Source: an uncultured Alphaproteobacteria bacterium
GTDB taxonomy: Bacteria; Pseudomonadota; Alphaproteobacteria; Rhizobiales; Aestuariivirgaceae
Assembly: GCA_937873445.1 (NCBI GenBank)
Contig: CALMWF010000016.1
Span: 1-64,000 of the forward strand
Length of the DNA: 64,000 bases
Reading direction: 5' to 3'
Shown here: positions 8,777-21,906 of the stretch, in pieces
Position numbering within the stretch: position 1 is the first letter of the stretch
How the letters are laid out: the number at the start of each line of letters is the position of its first letter
Made by a program: the position numbers and the translations under genes
Notes under the pieces: model-generated
What the model was told of the DNA's origin: nothing
Database searches by the model: none
The model's input: only the letters and a program-made list of their open reading frames with translations

Positions 8777-9232
8777 ATGACCCTTGACGTGGTGGTGGAG
8801 GATGCGGGCTGGCACGCCCTGGTGCCGGAACTGGACCGGCTGGTGGCCGATGCGGCCCGCCTGGTGCTGCCCCCTGACAAGGCCGGCCACAGCGTCAACC
8901 TGCTGTTTGCCGATGACGCCACGCTGCACCAGCTGAACCGTGACTTCCGCCATCAGGACAAGCCCACCAATGTGCTGTCCTTTCCCGGCGGGCCCATGCC
9001 AGACGGCGAGCGCCCGCATCTCGGTGACATTGCCTTTGCCCGCGAAACCATCACCCGAGAGGCGGCCCTTCAGGGCAAGACACCGGCCGCCCACACCAGC
9101 CATCTCATTATTCACGGCCTGCTCCATCTGCTGGGCTTCGATCATGAGACGGAGGCCGAAGCCGACATCATGGAGGCCCGCGAAATTGCGCTTCTGGCGC
9201 AATTGGGCTATGCCAACCCCTATCAATCATGA
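8777..9232 (+). CDS. ybeY: endoribonuclease YbeY
   Basis: Zinc-dependent single-strand endoribonuclease for 16S rRNA 3' processing and ribosome quality control, 151 aa. The metal site is complete: His113, His117 and His123 in H-G-L-L-H-L-L-G-F-D-H. The T-N-V-L-S-F-P motif near residue 64-70 is also typical. It directly follows phoH and overlaps corC by 4 bp (ATGA), so all three are coupled. Confidence 0.96.
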   Translation: MTLDVVVEDAGWHALVPELDRLVADAARLVLPPDKAGHSVNLLFADDATLHQLNRDFRHQDKPTNVLSFPGGPMPDGERPHLGDIAFARETITREAALQGKTPAAHTSHLIIHGLLHLLGFDHETEAEADIMEAREIALLAQLGYANPYQS

Positions 9233-10176
9233 GCCACGACACATCTTCCGATCCCCGGACCCCCAGCCTGCTTGCCCGGCTTAAGCGTGCCTTCTCCGGG
9301 CAGAGCGGCACCTGGCGCGAGAGCCTTGCGGACGTCATCGAAACCCACGATGCCGGAAACGGTGCCGACGCGCTCTCCGCCGACCAGCGTTCCATGCTGC
9401 GCAATCTCATCGCCTTCGATGATCTGCGGGTCGATGACGCCATGGTGCCGCGCGCCGACATCATGGCGCTGGAGGACACCGTCACCATGCGCAGCGTGCT
9501 GGAGGCCTTTACCCAGGCCAATCACTCGCGCATGCCGGTCTATCACGAAACCCTCGATAACATCACCGGCATGGTGCATGTGAAGGACTTCCTGCGCTGG
9601 CTGGAGGTCAAGGGGTCGAAGCGCAAGGGCAAGGGAGTTTCCGGCCTGTCGCTGCCGGCGGCGGATCTTTCTTCCACCATCAAGTCACACGGCAGCCTGA
9701 TCCGCGATGTGCTGTTTGTGCCGCCGTCCATGCCGGCGGCCGACCTGCTGCTCAAGATGAAGTCGAGCCATGTTCATCTTGCCATCGTCATCGACGAATA
9801 TGGCGGCACTGACGGGCTTCTCTCCATCGAGGATCTGGTGGAACTCATCGTCGGCGACATTTCCGACGAACATGACACCGATGAAAATCCACAGATCAGC
9901 AAGGTGGACGACCTTACCCATGTGGCTGATGCGCGTGTGCCCATTGCCACGCTGGATGCCCTGTTCGGTGTTGACCTGCTGCCCGACGAGGAGGAGGACG
10001 AGGCCGACACGCTGGCCGGTCTCATCTATGAAATGGTGGGCCATGTGCCGACGCGGGGCGAAATCATTCGCCATGACAGCGGCATTGAATTCGAGATTCT
10101 CGAAACCGACCGGCGCCGGGTGAAGAAGGTGCGCATTCACCTGCCGCCGCCGCCACCGCCGTCCGAACCGGCCTGA
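9229..10176 (+). CDS. corC: CorC/HlyC-type CBS-domain protein
   Basis: A 315-aa cytosolic protein with two CBS domains (about 65-205; motifs V-P-R-A-D-I and Y-G-G-T-D-G-L) and a C-terminal CorC/HlyC transporter-associated domain. It lacks the DUF21 membrane domain, matching CorC (YbeX), linked to Mg/Co efflux and ribosome maturation. The C-terminus is a proline run. In many relatives lnt (apolipoprotein N-acyltransferase) follows; here a convergent tRNA follows instead. Confidence 0.92.
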   Translation: MSHDTSSDPRTPSLLARLKRAFSGQSGTWRESLADVIETHDAGNGADALSADQRSMLRNLIAFDDLRVDDAMVPRADIMALEDTVTMRSVLEAFTQANHSRMPVYHETLDNITGMVHVKDFLRWLEVKGSKRKGKGVSGLSLPAADLSSTIKSHGSLIRDVLFVPPSMPAADLLLKMKSSHVHLAIVIDEYGGTDGLLSIEDLVELIVGDISDEHDTDENPQISKVDDLTHVADARVPIATLDALFGVDLLPDEEEDEADTLAGLIYEMVGHVPTRGEIIRHDSGIEFEILETDRRRVKKVRIHLPPPPPPSEPA

Positions 10177-10249
10177 GGGGCTGGATCATTCAGGGCTGAA
10201 GAGACCACCCGCCTGAGCGGCGTTCCTGCCTGTCTGCCGGAAGGGGAGA

Positions 10250-10325
<76 letters not shown>

Positions 10326-10460
10326 ACGTCACGTCCAACCCCTGAGGGGTATTGGGATGGTTCCGAAGAGGCTGGCCTCCGCGGAAGCGGGCGGAACCTA
10401 GTGCCGCCGCGCTGAACAATCAAGCAAAACTTTGTCCGCTGAAATCAGGACCGGACAGAG

Positions 10461-10484
10461 GTGGAAAAACTCAGTTTTCCTCCT
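10461..10484 (-). terminator. possible hairpin at end of the acidic zinc-ribbon gene
   Basis: On the minus strand GGAAAAC and GTTTTTCC pair around the stop codon TGA, giving an AT-rich stem followed by a short T-containing stretch. It sits exactly at the 3' end of the gene at 10471-10896. The stem is weak. Confidence 0.35.
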
Positions 10485-10896
10485 CACCTTCCTTGCCGCC
10501 GGAGCCGCCGTCGATGAGGCCGGACATGTTGTCGCCCTCCTCCTCCTCTTCCACCAGGAAGGTGTCGTCGTCCTCTTCGGCGCCGTCGCCGCCTTCGATT
10601 TCCACGTCCTCGATGCCGGCGGTCTCGTCGTCATCGTCCTTGCCGTCCTCCTCGACATCCTCGAGGCTGACCAGCTCGACATCACCCATATCGGCCTCGT
10701 CGGTCTCCTCGACCACGCGCGGCTTGGGCGCCGGAGCGGGGGCAGCCCCCGGATAATCGCCCTTGGAGGGCAGAATGGAAACAGCCGCAAAGCTCACGCC
10801 GCATTTGGGGCAGGTGATGGGATTCTTGAGCAGGTCATAGAAGCGCGCCGCACAGGAGGGGCAGGTGCGCTTGGTTCCGAGTTCAGCCTTGACCAC
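10471..10896 (-). CDS. TIGR02300-family acidic zinc-ribbon protein
   Basis: A 141-aa protein of a small alphaproteobacterial family (FYDLN-acid). The first 40 residues form a zinc ribbon with C-P-S-C and C-P-K-C pairs and the F-Y-D-L motif between them. The remaining two thirds are very acidic, with runs of Asp and Glu. Function is unknown; the ribbon suggests nucleic-acid or protein contact. A GTG start at 10896 was chosen because AGGA lies about seven bases upstream and family homology starts there; upstream in-frame sequence is unlike the family. It is divergent from aroA, the common arrangement in this class. Confidence 0.85.
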   Translation of the reverse strand: MVKAELGTKRTCPSCAARFYDLLKNPITCPKCGVSFAAVSILPSKGDYPGAAPAPAPKPRVVEETDEADMGDVELVSLEDVEEDGKDDDDETAGIEDVEIEGGDGAEEDDDTFLVEEEEEGDNMSGLIDGGSGGKEGEEEN

Positions 10897-10944
10897 GGGA
10901 CGTCCTTTCGAGGCATGGTTTGATTGGGCGCTGCCATGCCATGA

Positions 10945-13022
<2,078 letters not shown>

Positions 13023-13272
13023 GGGTGGACTCGGCGGCATGCTTGGGCTATAGCGGCCCGGCTTTGAGGACGGGGGCAGCCCCGTTGAACCGGAGGCGTT
13101 GCCCTCCAGACAGTCCGGCCCTCCCCCGCCCCCCCTCAAAGCGCGGGACCCGCGAGCGGCCAGACGCCCCCAACCCCGGTCAGACGAGGGCCTTGGCCCT
13201 GCTGACAGCACCGGCACCTTCTGCGGAACCAGAGTTTCGCCCCGCCGGCCCAACCCCCTAAGGAATTTGTCC
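13023..13272 (+). promoter_or_regulatory. rpsA leader region
   Basis: The longest gene-free stretch of the window, 250 bp, between cmk and rpsA. It holds a GCTATA-like -10 candidate (13048-13053) without a convincing -35, C-rich tracts, and an inverted repeat AGGGCCTTGGCCCT near 13187-13200. S1 is known to autoregulate through its own leader in E. coli, so a structured leader is expected, but nothing specific can be assigned. Confidence 0.35.
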
Positions 13273-14985
<1,713 letters not shown>

Positions 14986-14997
14986 CACCTGGGAAAC

Positions 14998-15025
14998 GGG
15001 CCGGGATTTTCCCGGCCCGCTTTCC
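14998..15025 (+). terminator. hairpin terminator after rpsA
   Basis: Perfect 8-bp GC stem GGGCCGGG (14998-15005) and CCCGGCCC (15011-15018) with an ATTTT loop, 13 bases past the rpsA stop, followed by GCTTTCC. The T-tract is short, so some read-through to sppA is possible. Confidence 0.7.
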
Positions 15026-15048
15026 GTGACCGGCAACAGGGGCAGGCC

Positions 15049-15981
15049 ATGGCCGCAGCTGATGTGGAAGACATTGTCGAACGCCGGCGCCTCAGGCGCC
15101 GTTTGTCTTTGTGGCGGGGGCTGTTCGTGCTGGCGGCGGCTCTGGCCCTCATGGCGCTGTTCTGGCAGGGCGGCAATTTTGAACAATACCGGCCCCATGT
15201 GGCGCGGCTTGCCATCTCCGGCCTGATCACCGGCGACCAGAAAACCCTCGATCTTCTGGATGAGATCAAGGACGCCAAGACCGTCGAAGCCCTGCTGCTG
15301 CGCATCGACAGCCCCGGCGGCACCACGTCAGGCTCGGAGGCGCTTTACCTGAAGCTCCGCGAAGTGGCGGAAAAGAAGCCGGTCGTGGCGGTCATGGACA
15401 CGGTGGCGGCCTCGGGCGGCTATATCACCGCCCTTGCCGCCGACCACATTGTGGCGCGCGGCAACACCATCACCGGTTCCATCGGCGTCATCTTCTCCTA
15501 CCCGGAATTCTCCGACCTCATGGGCAAGGTGGGGGTGAAGATGGAGGAGATCAAATCAGCCCCGCTCAAGGCCGAGCCCACCCCCTACAAGCCGCTGACG
15601 CCGGAGGTGCGGGCCGCCACCGACCTTCTGGTGAAGGACAGCTTTGCCTGGTTCAAGGGGCTGGTGACGGAGCGGCGCAAGCTGGACGCGGCCACGGTGG
15701 ACCGGCTGGCCGACGGCCGGGTCTATACCGGGCGGCAGGCGGTGACCGAGAAGCTGATTGACGCGGTGGGCGGCGAGGCGGAAGCCCGCGCCTGGCTGGA
15801 AACGGAAAAGAAGGTGGCCAAATCCCTGCCCGCCGCTGACTGGCAGGTGGCCCCGGCCGATGCCACGGGTCTGGGCTTTTCGCTGGCCAACGGGGCGGTG
15901 AAGGCTTTGGGGTTCGAAGGCTGGGCCGATGCGGCCCGCCGGGTTCAGCTTGACGGGCTTCTGGTAGTTTGGCACCCTTGA
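15049..15981 (+). CDS. sppA: signal peptide peptidase SppA (short form)
   Basis: Membrane-anchored serine protease that degrades released signal peptides; 310 aa. One N-terminal TM segment (about 22-39) follows an Arg-rich stretch, so the catalytic part faces the periplasm. The nucleophile Ser122 lies in A-A-S-G-G-Y and Lys174 in S-A-P-L-K matches the general base. It is the short single-domain form, S49 family. It lies between rpsA and ihfB. Confidence 0.93.
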   Translation: MAAADVEDIVERRRLRRRLSLWRGLFVLAAALALMALFWQGGNFEQYRPHVARLAISGLITGDQKTLDLLDEIKDAKTVEALLLRIDSPGGTTSGSEALYLKLREVAEKKPVVAVMDTVAASGGYITALAADHIVARGNTITGSIGVIFSYPEFSDLMGKVGVKMEEIKSAPLKAEPTPYKPLTPEVRAATDLLVKDSFAWFKGLVTERRKLDAATVDRLADGRVYTGRQAVTEKLIDAVGGEAEARAWLETEKKVAKSLPAADWQVAPADATGLGFSLANGAVKALGFEGWADAARRVQLDGLLVVWHP

Positions 15982-16012
15982 GCAAATGGCCATCACGGCC
16001 TGAGGACGCATC

Positions 16013-16297
16013 ATGATCAAATCCGAACTGGTGCAGAAAATCGCCGACAAAAACCCGCACCTCTATCACCGCGATGTGGAGCGCATCGTCAACCGCATCC
16101 TCGATGCCGTAACACTGGCGCTGAAGGACGGTGACCGGGTGGAACTGCGCGGCTTCGGTGCCTTCTCGGTGAAGGAACGCGAGGCCCGGCTGGGCCGCAA
16201 CCCGCGCACCGGCGATGCGGTTGATGTGACGCCGAAACGCGTGCCCTTCTTCAAGACGGGCAAGGAACTGCGCGCCCGCCTGAACAACGGGGCGTGA
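16013..16297 (+). CDS. ihfB: integration host factor subunit beta
   Basis: DNA-bending nucleoid protein, 94 aa, pairing with IhfA (not in window). The DNA-intercalating arm has G-R-N-P-R-T-G, and the opening [10 protein letters not shown] and P-F-F-K-T-G-K-E-L end are typical of the beta subunit and not HU. It overlaps the next gene by GTGA. Confidence 0.96.
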   Translation: MIKSELVQKIADKNPHLYHRDVERIVNRILDAVTLALKDGDRVELRGFGAFSVKEREARLGRNPRTGDAVDVTPKRVPFFKTGKELRARLNNGA

Positions 16298-16653
16298 TCG
16301 TGCAGCGGTTCATGCGCTGGCTTGTGGGCGTGCCGCTGGCTGTCATCGGCATTGCCTTTGCGGTGGCCAACCGGCGCTGGACCACCTTGTCCTTTGATCC
16401 CTTCTCTCAGGACGCACCCTCGGCTGCTCTCGACATGCCGCTCTGGCTGCTCATGTTTCTGGGCATGTTTCTGGGCATGCTCATGGGTGGCTTCGTGGCC
16501 TGGTGGGGCCAGGGCAAATGGCGCAAGCTTGCCCGCGATTCGCGCAGCGAAATTGCCCGGTTGCAGGATGAGCTGACGCTGCTTCGCCATGAGGCCAAGG
16601 CCCAGGGCAGCGACAATCGCACCATCGTCAGCTTCGGAGACGATGCGGCGTGA
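16294..16653 (+). CDS. lapA: LapA/DUF1049 inner-membrane protein
   Basis: A 119-aa membrane protein with two hydrophobic segments (about 9-24 and 49-72) and a C-terminal coiled-coil region (about 78-100). This matches the LapA domain; in E. coli LapA works with LapB in LPS assembly control. No lapB is seen next to it. A GTG start overlaps the ihfB stop, and its own stop overlaps the next start. Confidence 0.8.
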   Translation: MIVQRFMRWLVGVPLAVIGIAFAVANRRWTTLSFDPFSQDAPSAALDMPLWLLMFLGMFLGMLMGGFVAWWGQGKWRKLARDSRSEIARLQDELTLLRHEAKAQGSDNRTIVSFGDDAA

Positions 16654-17573
16654 AGATTTTTTCCGCTGCCGATGTGGGCCGACTTGCGCCCTATGACGGC
16701 CTGGTGGAAGCCCTGCGCGAAGGTTTCCGCAGCCGGGTGACGGTGCCGCTGCGTCACCACCATCAAACCTCGGATACCTCCACCCTGCTTCTCATGCCGG
16801 CCTGGACCGACAAATGGCTCGGCCTCAAGACGCTCACCCTCAATGCCGCCAATGGCGCGCGCGGCCTGCCCACGGTCATTGCCTCCTATCTCCTGATCGA
16901 CAATGACACGGGCGTTCCCGCCGCCATCATGGACGGCACGGAACTGACGGGACGGCGCACTGCCTGCGCCTCGGCACTGGCGGCGGATTATCTGGCGCGG
17001 GCCGATGCCTCCTCACTGCTGCTGATCGGGGCGGGGTCTTTGGCGCCGCATTTTGCCCGGGCCATGGCGGCGGTGCGGCCGATCCGCACCATCCGCATTT
17101 ACAACCGCACCCGCGCCAAGGCCGAAGCGCTGGCCGCTGCACTGGCTGCCGAGGGCTTTGACGCCGCCGCCACCGATGATCTTGCGGGGGCCTGCGGCGA
17201 GGCCGACATCATTTCCTGCATCACCAGCGGCCATGCCATTGTGCTGCATGGGGCGTGGCTGAAACCGGGCACCCATGTGGATCTGGTGGGGGCCTACCGG
17301 CCCGACATGCGCGAGGCCGATGCCGAGGTGGTGGCGCGGGCCGACTGCTGGGTTGATGTGCATGAGACGGCGGCTCACGAAGCGGGCGATCTTTTGCAGG
17401 CCGCCGCCGAAGGCCGCTATGACATGGGCGCCATCAGGGGCGACCTCTCGCAACTGGTGACGGGGGCGGTGGCGGGCCGCAGCGCCGCCGAACAGATCAC
17501 CCTGTTCAAGTCGTGCGGGGCGGCGCTGGAGGACCTTGCCGCCGCCGTCATGGTGCATTTGCGCGGGGGCTGA
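16650..17573 (+). CDS. ornithine cyclodeaminase / mu-crystallin family protein
   Basis: NAD(P)-binding enzyme of 307 aa. Seen: Lys in L-K-T-L-T-L-N and the Rossmann motif I-G-A-G-S-L-A, with H-V-D-L-V-G-A near the active site. The family includes ornithine cyclodeaminase, alanine dehydrogenase and pyrroline-2-carboxylate or ketimine reductases; the sequence does not fix which. GTG start overlapping lapA. It and pyrF appear inserted between ihfB-lapA and trpF, which are close together in many rhizobia. Confidence 0.85.
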   Translation: MKIFSAADVGRLAPYDGLVEALREGFRSRVTVPLRHHHQTSDTSTLLLMPAWTDKWLGLKTLTLNAANGARGLPTVIASYLLIDNDTGVPAAIMDGTELTGRRTACASALAADYLARADASSLLLIGAGSLAPHFARAMAAVRPIRTIRIYNRTRAKAEALAAALAAEGFDAAATDDLAGACGEADIISCITSGHAIVLHGAWLKPGTHVDLVGAYRPDMREADAEVVARADCWVDVHETAAHEAGDLLQAAAEGRYDMGAIRGDLSQLVTGAVAGRSAAEQITLFKSCGAALEDLAAAVMVHLRGG

Positions 17574-17594
17574 TTTGGGTCTATCCCACGGCCC

Positions 17595-18290
17595 ATGACC
17601 AAGCCCTCAAACCCCCTCTGTGTGGCCCTCGACACGCCCGACGTGGCCCGCGCCAGAAGCCTTGCCCGTGTGCTCAAGCCGCATGTGGGTTTCATGAAGC
17701 TGGGCATGGAGTTTTTCTATGCCGCCGGGGTGGCGGGCTATGAGGCGGTGGCGGCGGAGGGCATGCCGATCTTCCTCGATCTCAAGCTCCATGACATTCC
17801 CAACACAGTAAAACAGGGCCTCACCTCGCTGATGCGGTTCAGGCCCGCCATTCTCAATGTCCATGCCCAGGGGGGGCTGGCCATGATGCAGGCGGCGCGC
17901 GCGGCGGTGACGGGTGAAACCAAACTCATCGCCGTCACCCTGCTCACCAGCCTTGGCGATGACGACATCTGGGCTACGGGCCTTGACCGGGCGCGCGGCA
18001 CCGCCGCCCATGCCCAGGCGCTGGCGCAACTGGCGCGGCAGGCGGGGCTTGATGGGGTGGTGTGCAGCCCCCCTGACCTGCATGGCATCCGCGCCGTGTG
18101 CGGGCCGGATTTCCTCACCGTGGTGCCGGGCATCCGGCCGGACCAGACAGACGCCCACGACCAGAAGCGCATTGCCAGTCCGCAGGCGGCGCGGGCCGCC
18201 GGGGCCGACATTCTGGTGATCGGCCGGGCCATCACCGGGGCGGCCGACCCCGCCCGGGCGGCGGCCGACATTCTGGCGGGGCTGTCATGA
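17595..18290 (+). CDS. pyrF: orotidine 5'-phosphate decarboxylase
   Basis: Final step of UMP synthesis; 231 aa TIM barrel. The catalytic D-L-K-L-H-D motif gives Asp62, Lys64 and Asp67, and the phosphate-binding V-V-P-G-I-R loop is near residue 175. Its stop overlaps the trpF start (ATGA), so the two are co-translated. Confidence 0.96.
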   Translation: MTKPSNPLCVALDTPDVARARSLARVLKPHVGFMKLGMEFFYAAGVAGYEAVAAEGMPIFLDLKLHDIPNTVKQGLTSLMRFRPAILNVHAQGGLAMMQAARAAVTGETKLIAVTLLTSLGDDDIWATGLDRARGTAAHAQALAQLARQAGLDGVVCSPPDLHGIRAVCGPDFLTVVPGIRPDQTDAHDQKRIASPQAARAAGADILVIGRAITGAADPARAAADILAGLS

Positions 18291-18934
18291 CGGCGGTCAA
18301 GATCTGCGGCCTTTCAACCCCTGAAACCATGGCGGCGGCGCTGGACGCCGGGGCCGACATGGTGGGGCTGGTGTTCTATGCCAGAAGCCCGCGCCATGTG
18401 AGCCTGGAACAGGCCGCAGGGCTGGCCGCGCAGGCCAGGGGGCGGGCGGCCATTGTGGCGCTGACGGTCGATGCCAGCGACGCCGAACTGGCGGCCATTG
18501 TGCAGGGGGTGGAACCCGATTTTGTGCAGGCCCACGGGGCGGAAACGCCGGAGCGGATTGCGGCAATCCACGCGCTGACCGGGCTTCCCGTCATCAAGGC
18601 CATCAAGGTGAGGGATGCGGGCGATGTGGCGGCGGCAGCGGCCTTCAGCGAGGCGGCCTTCCTCATCCTCTATGATGCCAAGGCCCCGGAGGCGCTGACC
18701 GGCGCCCTGCCCGGCGGCAATGGTCTGGCCTTTGACTGGAACCTGCTGGGCCATGGCCATTCCATGCGCCGCTTCATGCTCTCGGGCGGGCTCAACCCTG
18801 ATAATGTGGCGCGCGCCATCACCGTTACCGAGGCGCCCATTGTCGATGTCTCCTCCGGGGTGGAAAGGGCCCCCGGCGTCAAGGACGAAGCCCTGATCCG
18901 GAAATTCATTGAGCAGGCCAAGCGCCACGGCTAA
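18287..18934 (+). CDS. trpF: phosphoribosylanthranilate isomerase
   Basis: Third step of tryptophan synthesis, 215 aa TIM barrel. The catalytic Cys7 lies in V-K-I-C-G-L, with the general acid in the A-F-D-W-N region and S-G-G-L-N-P-D-N phosphate loop. The ATG at 18287 overlaps pyrF. trpB follows after 30 bp; trpC and trpD are not here, the usual split of trp genes in alphaproteobacteria. Confidence 0.95.
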   Translation: MTAVKICGLSTPETMAAALDAGADMVGLVFYARSPRHVSLEQAAGLAAQARGRAAIVALTVDASDAELAAIVQGVEPDFVQAHGAETPERIAAIHALTGLPVIKAIKVRDAGDVAAAAAFSEAAFLILYDAKAPEALTGALPGGNGLAFDWNLLGHGHSMRRFMLSGGLNPDNVARAITVTEAPIVDVSSGVERAPGVKDEALIRKFIEQAKRHG

Positions 18935-18964
18935 AACCCGGGGCTTACACAGATCAGGGAAGCC

Positions 18965-20185
18965 ATGAGCGACAGTCTGCCCAATTCCTATCGCACCGGC
19001 CCCAACGAGAGGGGTCTTTTCGGCATTTACGGTGGCCGCTTCGTGGCCGAGACCCTGATGCCGCTCATCCTTGAGCTGGAACAGGCCTATCGCGCCGCCA
19101 AGGCCGACCCCGCCTTCCAGGCCGAGATGGACGGTTTTCTCGAACATTATGTGGGCCGTCCGTCGCCCCTCTATTATGCCGAGCGCCTGACCCAGCATCT
19201 GGGCGGGGCCAGGATCTATCTCAAGCGCGAAGACCTGAACCACACCGGCGCCCACAAGATCAACAATGTCATGGGCCAGATTCTGCTGGCCCGGCGCATG
19301 GGCAAGACCCGCATCATCGCCGAAACGGGGGCGGGCCAGCATGGCGTGGCCACCGCCACGGCCTGTGCCCGCTTCGGCCTCAAATGCGTGGTCTATATGG
19401 GCGAGGTGGATATCGAGCGCCAGAAGCCCAATGTGTTCCGCATGAAGCTTCTGGGGGCCGAGGTCGTGCCCGCCAAGTCCGGCTCGCGTACCCTGAAGGA
19501 TGCGCTGAACGAGGCGCTGCGCGACTGGGTGTCCAATGTCGAGGACACCTTCTATTGCATCGGCACGGTGGCCGGTCCTGCCCCCTATCCTGAAATGGTG
19601 CGCGACTTCCAGTGCATCATCGGCAACGAGACGCGCCGCCAGATGCTGAAGCAGGAGGGCCGGTTGCCTGACTCGCTGGTGGCTGCCATTGGCGGCGGTT
19701 CCAATGCCATCGGCCTGTTTCATCCCTTCCTTGATGACAAGGGCGTGGAAATCTATGGCGTGGAGGCCGCGGGCCTCGGCCTTAAAACCAAAACCAAGCA
19801 TGCCGCCTCCATCACCGGCGGCAAGCCCGGCGTGCTGCATGGCAACCGCACCTATCTGCTCATGGATGATGACGGCCAGATCATCGAGGGCCATTCCATC
19901 TCGGCGGGTCTCGACTATCCCGGCATCGGGCCGGAACATGCCTGGCTCAATGACATCGGCCGGGTAAACTATGTTTCCGCCACCGACAGGGAGGCACTCA
20001 AGGCCTTTGAGCTGCTGTGCCGGCTGGAGGGCATTATTCCCGCCCTCGAACCATCGCATGCGCTGGCCCATGCCATGAAGATTGCGCCGAAGAAGCCCAA
20101 AGATCACCTCATGGTGGTCAATCTCTCGGGCCGGGGCGACAAGGACATTTTCACCGTGGCCGACATTCTGGGGGTGAAGCTGTGA
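18965..20185 (+). CDS. trpB: tryptophan synthase beta chain
   Basis: PLP enzyme joining indole and serine; 406 aa. The PLP lysine is Lys98 in H-T-G-A-H-K-I-N, and the phosphate cup is G-G-G-S-N-A. It has an AGGGA ribosome site. The stop overlaps the GTG start of trpA, giving coupled synthesis of the two subunits. Confidence 0.97.
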   Translation: MSDSLPNSYRTGPNERGLFGIYGGRFVAETLMPLILELEQAYRAAKADPAFQAEMDGFLEHYVGRPSPLYYAERLTQHLGGARIYLKREDLNHTGAHKINNVMGQILLARRMGKTRIIAETGAGQHGVATATACARFGLKCVVYMGEVDIERQKPNVFRMKLLGAEVVPAKSGSRTLKDALNEALRDWVSNVEDTFYCIGTVAGPAPYPEMVRDFQCIIGNETRRQMLKQEGRLPDSLVAAIGGGSNAIGLFHPFLDDKGVEIYGVEAAGLGLKTKTKHAASITGGKPGVLHGNRTYLLMDDDGQIIEGHSISAGLDYPGIGPEHAWLNDIGRVNYVSATDREALKAFELLCRLEGIIPALEPSHALAHAMKIAPKKPKDHLMVVNLSGRGDKDIFTVADILGVKL

Positions 20186-21006
20186 GCCGCATTGATGCCC
20201 GTTTTGCCGCGCTGAAGGCTGAGGGCCGGGCGGCCCTTGTCACCTTCATCACCGCCGGTGACCCCGATCCCGCCACTTCGCTCAAGGTGCTGCAGGGTCT
20301 GCCCGGGGCCGGAGCCGATGTCATCGAAATCGGCATGCCCTTCACCGATCCCATGGCCGATGGCCCGGCCATTCAGGCGGCGGGATTGCGCGCCCTTCAG
20401 GGCGGCCAGACCATGAAGAAGACACTGACGCTGATCCGCACCTTCCGGCGCGGCGACAAGACCACCCCCATTGTGCTCATGGGCTATTACAACCCCATCT
20501 ATGTCTATGGCGTGGAAAAATTTCTCAAGGACGCCAGGGCGGCGGGCGTGGACGGCCTCATCGTGGTGGACTTGCCGCCCGAGGAAGATGACGAGTTGTG
20601 CCTGCCTGCCCTGGCGGCGGGCATCAACTTCATCCGTCTGGCCACGCCTACCACCGACGAAAAGCGTGCTGCCGCCGTGTTCCGCAACACTTCGGGCTTC
20701 GTCTATTACGTTTCGGTGCTGGGGGTGACCGGCAGCAAGGTGCCTGACCTGAAGAGCGTGGCCGCCAATGTGCGCCGCCTCAAGGGCCATACCGATCTTC
20801 CCATTGCGGTGGGCTTTGGCGTCAAGTCGGCGGAACAGGCGCGGGCCATTGCCCGCGTGGCCGATGGCGTGGTGGTGGGATCAGCGCTGGTGACGGCGCT
20901 GGCCGAAAGCCTGACGAAGCAGGGCAAGGCCACGGCGAAAACGCCGGGCATGGTGCATCGGGTGGTGGCTGACATCGCCCGCGGTGTAAGGAGTGTGAAG
21001 GCGTGA
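20182..21006 (+). CDS. trpA: tryptophan synthase alpha chain
   Basis: Cleaves indole-3-glycerol phosphate; 274 aa. Catalytic Glu and Asp sit in E-I-G-M-P-F-T-D-P and the P-P-E-E region, and G-V-T-G follows. The GTG at 20182 overlaps the trpB stop; longer in-frame starts would lie inside trpB. Overlaps accD by GTGA. Confidence 0.96.
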   Translation: MSRIDARFAALKAEGRAALVTFITAGDPDPATSLKVLQGLPGAGADVIEIGMPFTDPMADGPAIQAAGLRALQGGQTMKKTLTLIRTFRRGDKTTPIVLMGYYNPIYVYGVEKFLKDARAAGVDGLIVVDLPPEEDDELCLPALAAGINFIRLATPTTDEKRAAAVFRNTSGFVYYVSVLGVTGSKVPDLKSVAANVRRLKGHTDLPIAVGFGVKSAEQARAIARVADGVVVGSALVTALAESLTKQGKATAKTPGMVHRVVADIARGVRSVKA

Positions 21007-21902
21007 ACTGGCTCAAGAATTTCGTCCGTCCCAAGATCAAGGCCATTCTCGGCACGGTGAAGCGCGACACGCCGGAGAACATGTGGATCAAGGATCCCGA
21101 CTCCGGCCAGATGGTGTTCTACCGCGATCTTGAGGCCAATCAGTTTGTCTTCCCCGGTTCCGGCCATCATCACCGCATGCCGCCCAAGGAGCGGCTGGCC
21201 AGCATGTTCGACGGCGGCCACCATGAACCCATCAGCTTTCCGCAGGTGGCGGCCGATCCGCTGAAGTTCCGTGACGAGCGCAAATATGCCGACCGCCTGA
21301 AGGAGGCGCGCAGCAAGACCGGTGTGGATGATTGCGTGCAGGCCGGTGTGGGCACGGTGGATGGCACCAAGATGGTCATTGCCGTGCAGGACATGGGCTT
21401 CATTGCCGGATCGCTGGGCACGGCGGCGGGCGAGGCCATCATCACCGCCATGCGCACCGCCGTAACCCACCGCTGCCCCTTCGTCATCTTCGTGGCCTCG
21501 GGCGGGGCGCGCATGCAGGAGGGCATTCTCTCCCTCATGCAGATGCCGCGCACCACAGTCATGGTGCAGGAGCTTCGCGCCCACAAGCTGCCCTATATTG
21601 TGGTGCTCACCAATCCCACCACCGGCGGGGTCACCGCCTCCTATGCCATGCTGGGCGATGTGCACATTGCCGAACCCAAGGCCATCATCGGCTTTGCCGG
21701 GGCGCGGGTCATTGAACAGACCATCCGCGAAAAGCTGCCGCCCGGTTTCCAGCGGTCGGAATTCCTGCAGGATCACGGCATGGTGGATCTGGTGGTGGCC
21801 CGCAAGGACATGAAGGAAACCGTGGGCCGCATTGCCCGCCTGTTGCTGAAGGCGCCGGTGCGCAGCGCCGGCCAGGCCCTCATTCCGGCTGCCAGCGTGT
21901 GA
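21003..21902 (+). CDS. accD: acetyl-CoA carboxylase carboxyltransferase subunit beta, zinc ribbon lost
   Basis: Beta subunit of the carboxyltransferase that makes malonyl-CoA; 299 aa. The crotonase-like core is complete ([17 protein letters not shown]). The N-terminal zinc ribbon is changed: positions matching E. coli Cys27, Cys30, Cys46 and Cys49 are Asp31, Ser34, Phe50 and Ser53, with spacing kept. From memory, rhizobial AccD has already lost most of these cysteines. The trpFBA-accD-folC order is conserved in the class. GTG start. Confidence 0.94.
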   Translation: MNWLKNFVRPKIKAILGTVKRDTPENMWIKDPDSGQMVFYRDLEANQFVFPGSGHHHRMPPKERLASMFDGGHHEPISFPQVAADPLKFRDERKYADRLKEARSKTGVDDCVQAGVGTVDGTKMVIAVQDMGFIAGSLGTAAGEAIITAMRTAVTHRCPFVIFVASGGARMQEGILSLMQMPRTTVMVQELRAHKLPYIVVLTNPTTGGVTASYAMLGDVHIAEPKAIIGFAGARVIEQTIREKLPPGFQRSEFLQDHGMVDLVVARKDMKETVGRIARLLLKAPVRSAGQALIPAASV

Positions 21903-21906
21903 CGGC

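Noticed and set aside
18314-20107. Minus-strand open frame of about 597 codons opposite trpF and trpB
   Set aside because: Shadow of GC-rich coding sequence; its composition is rich in Gly, His and Arg with no domain.
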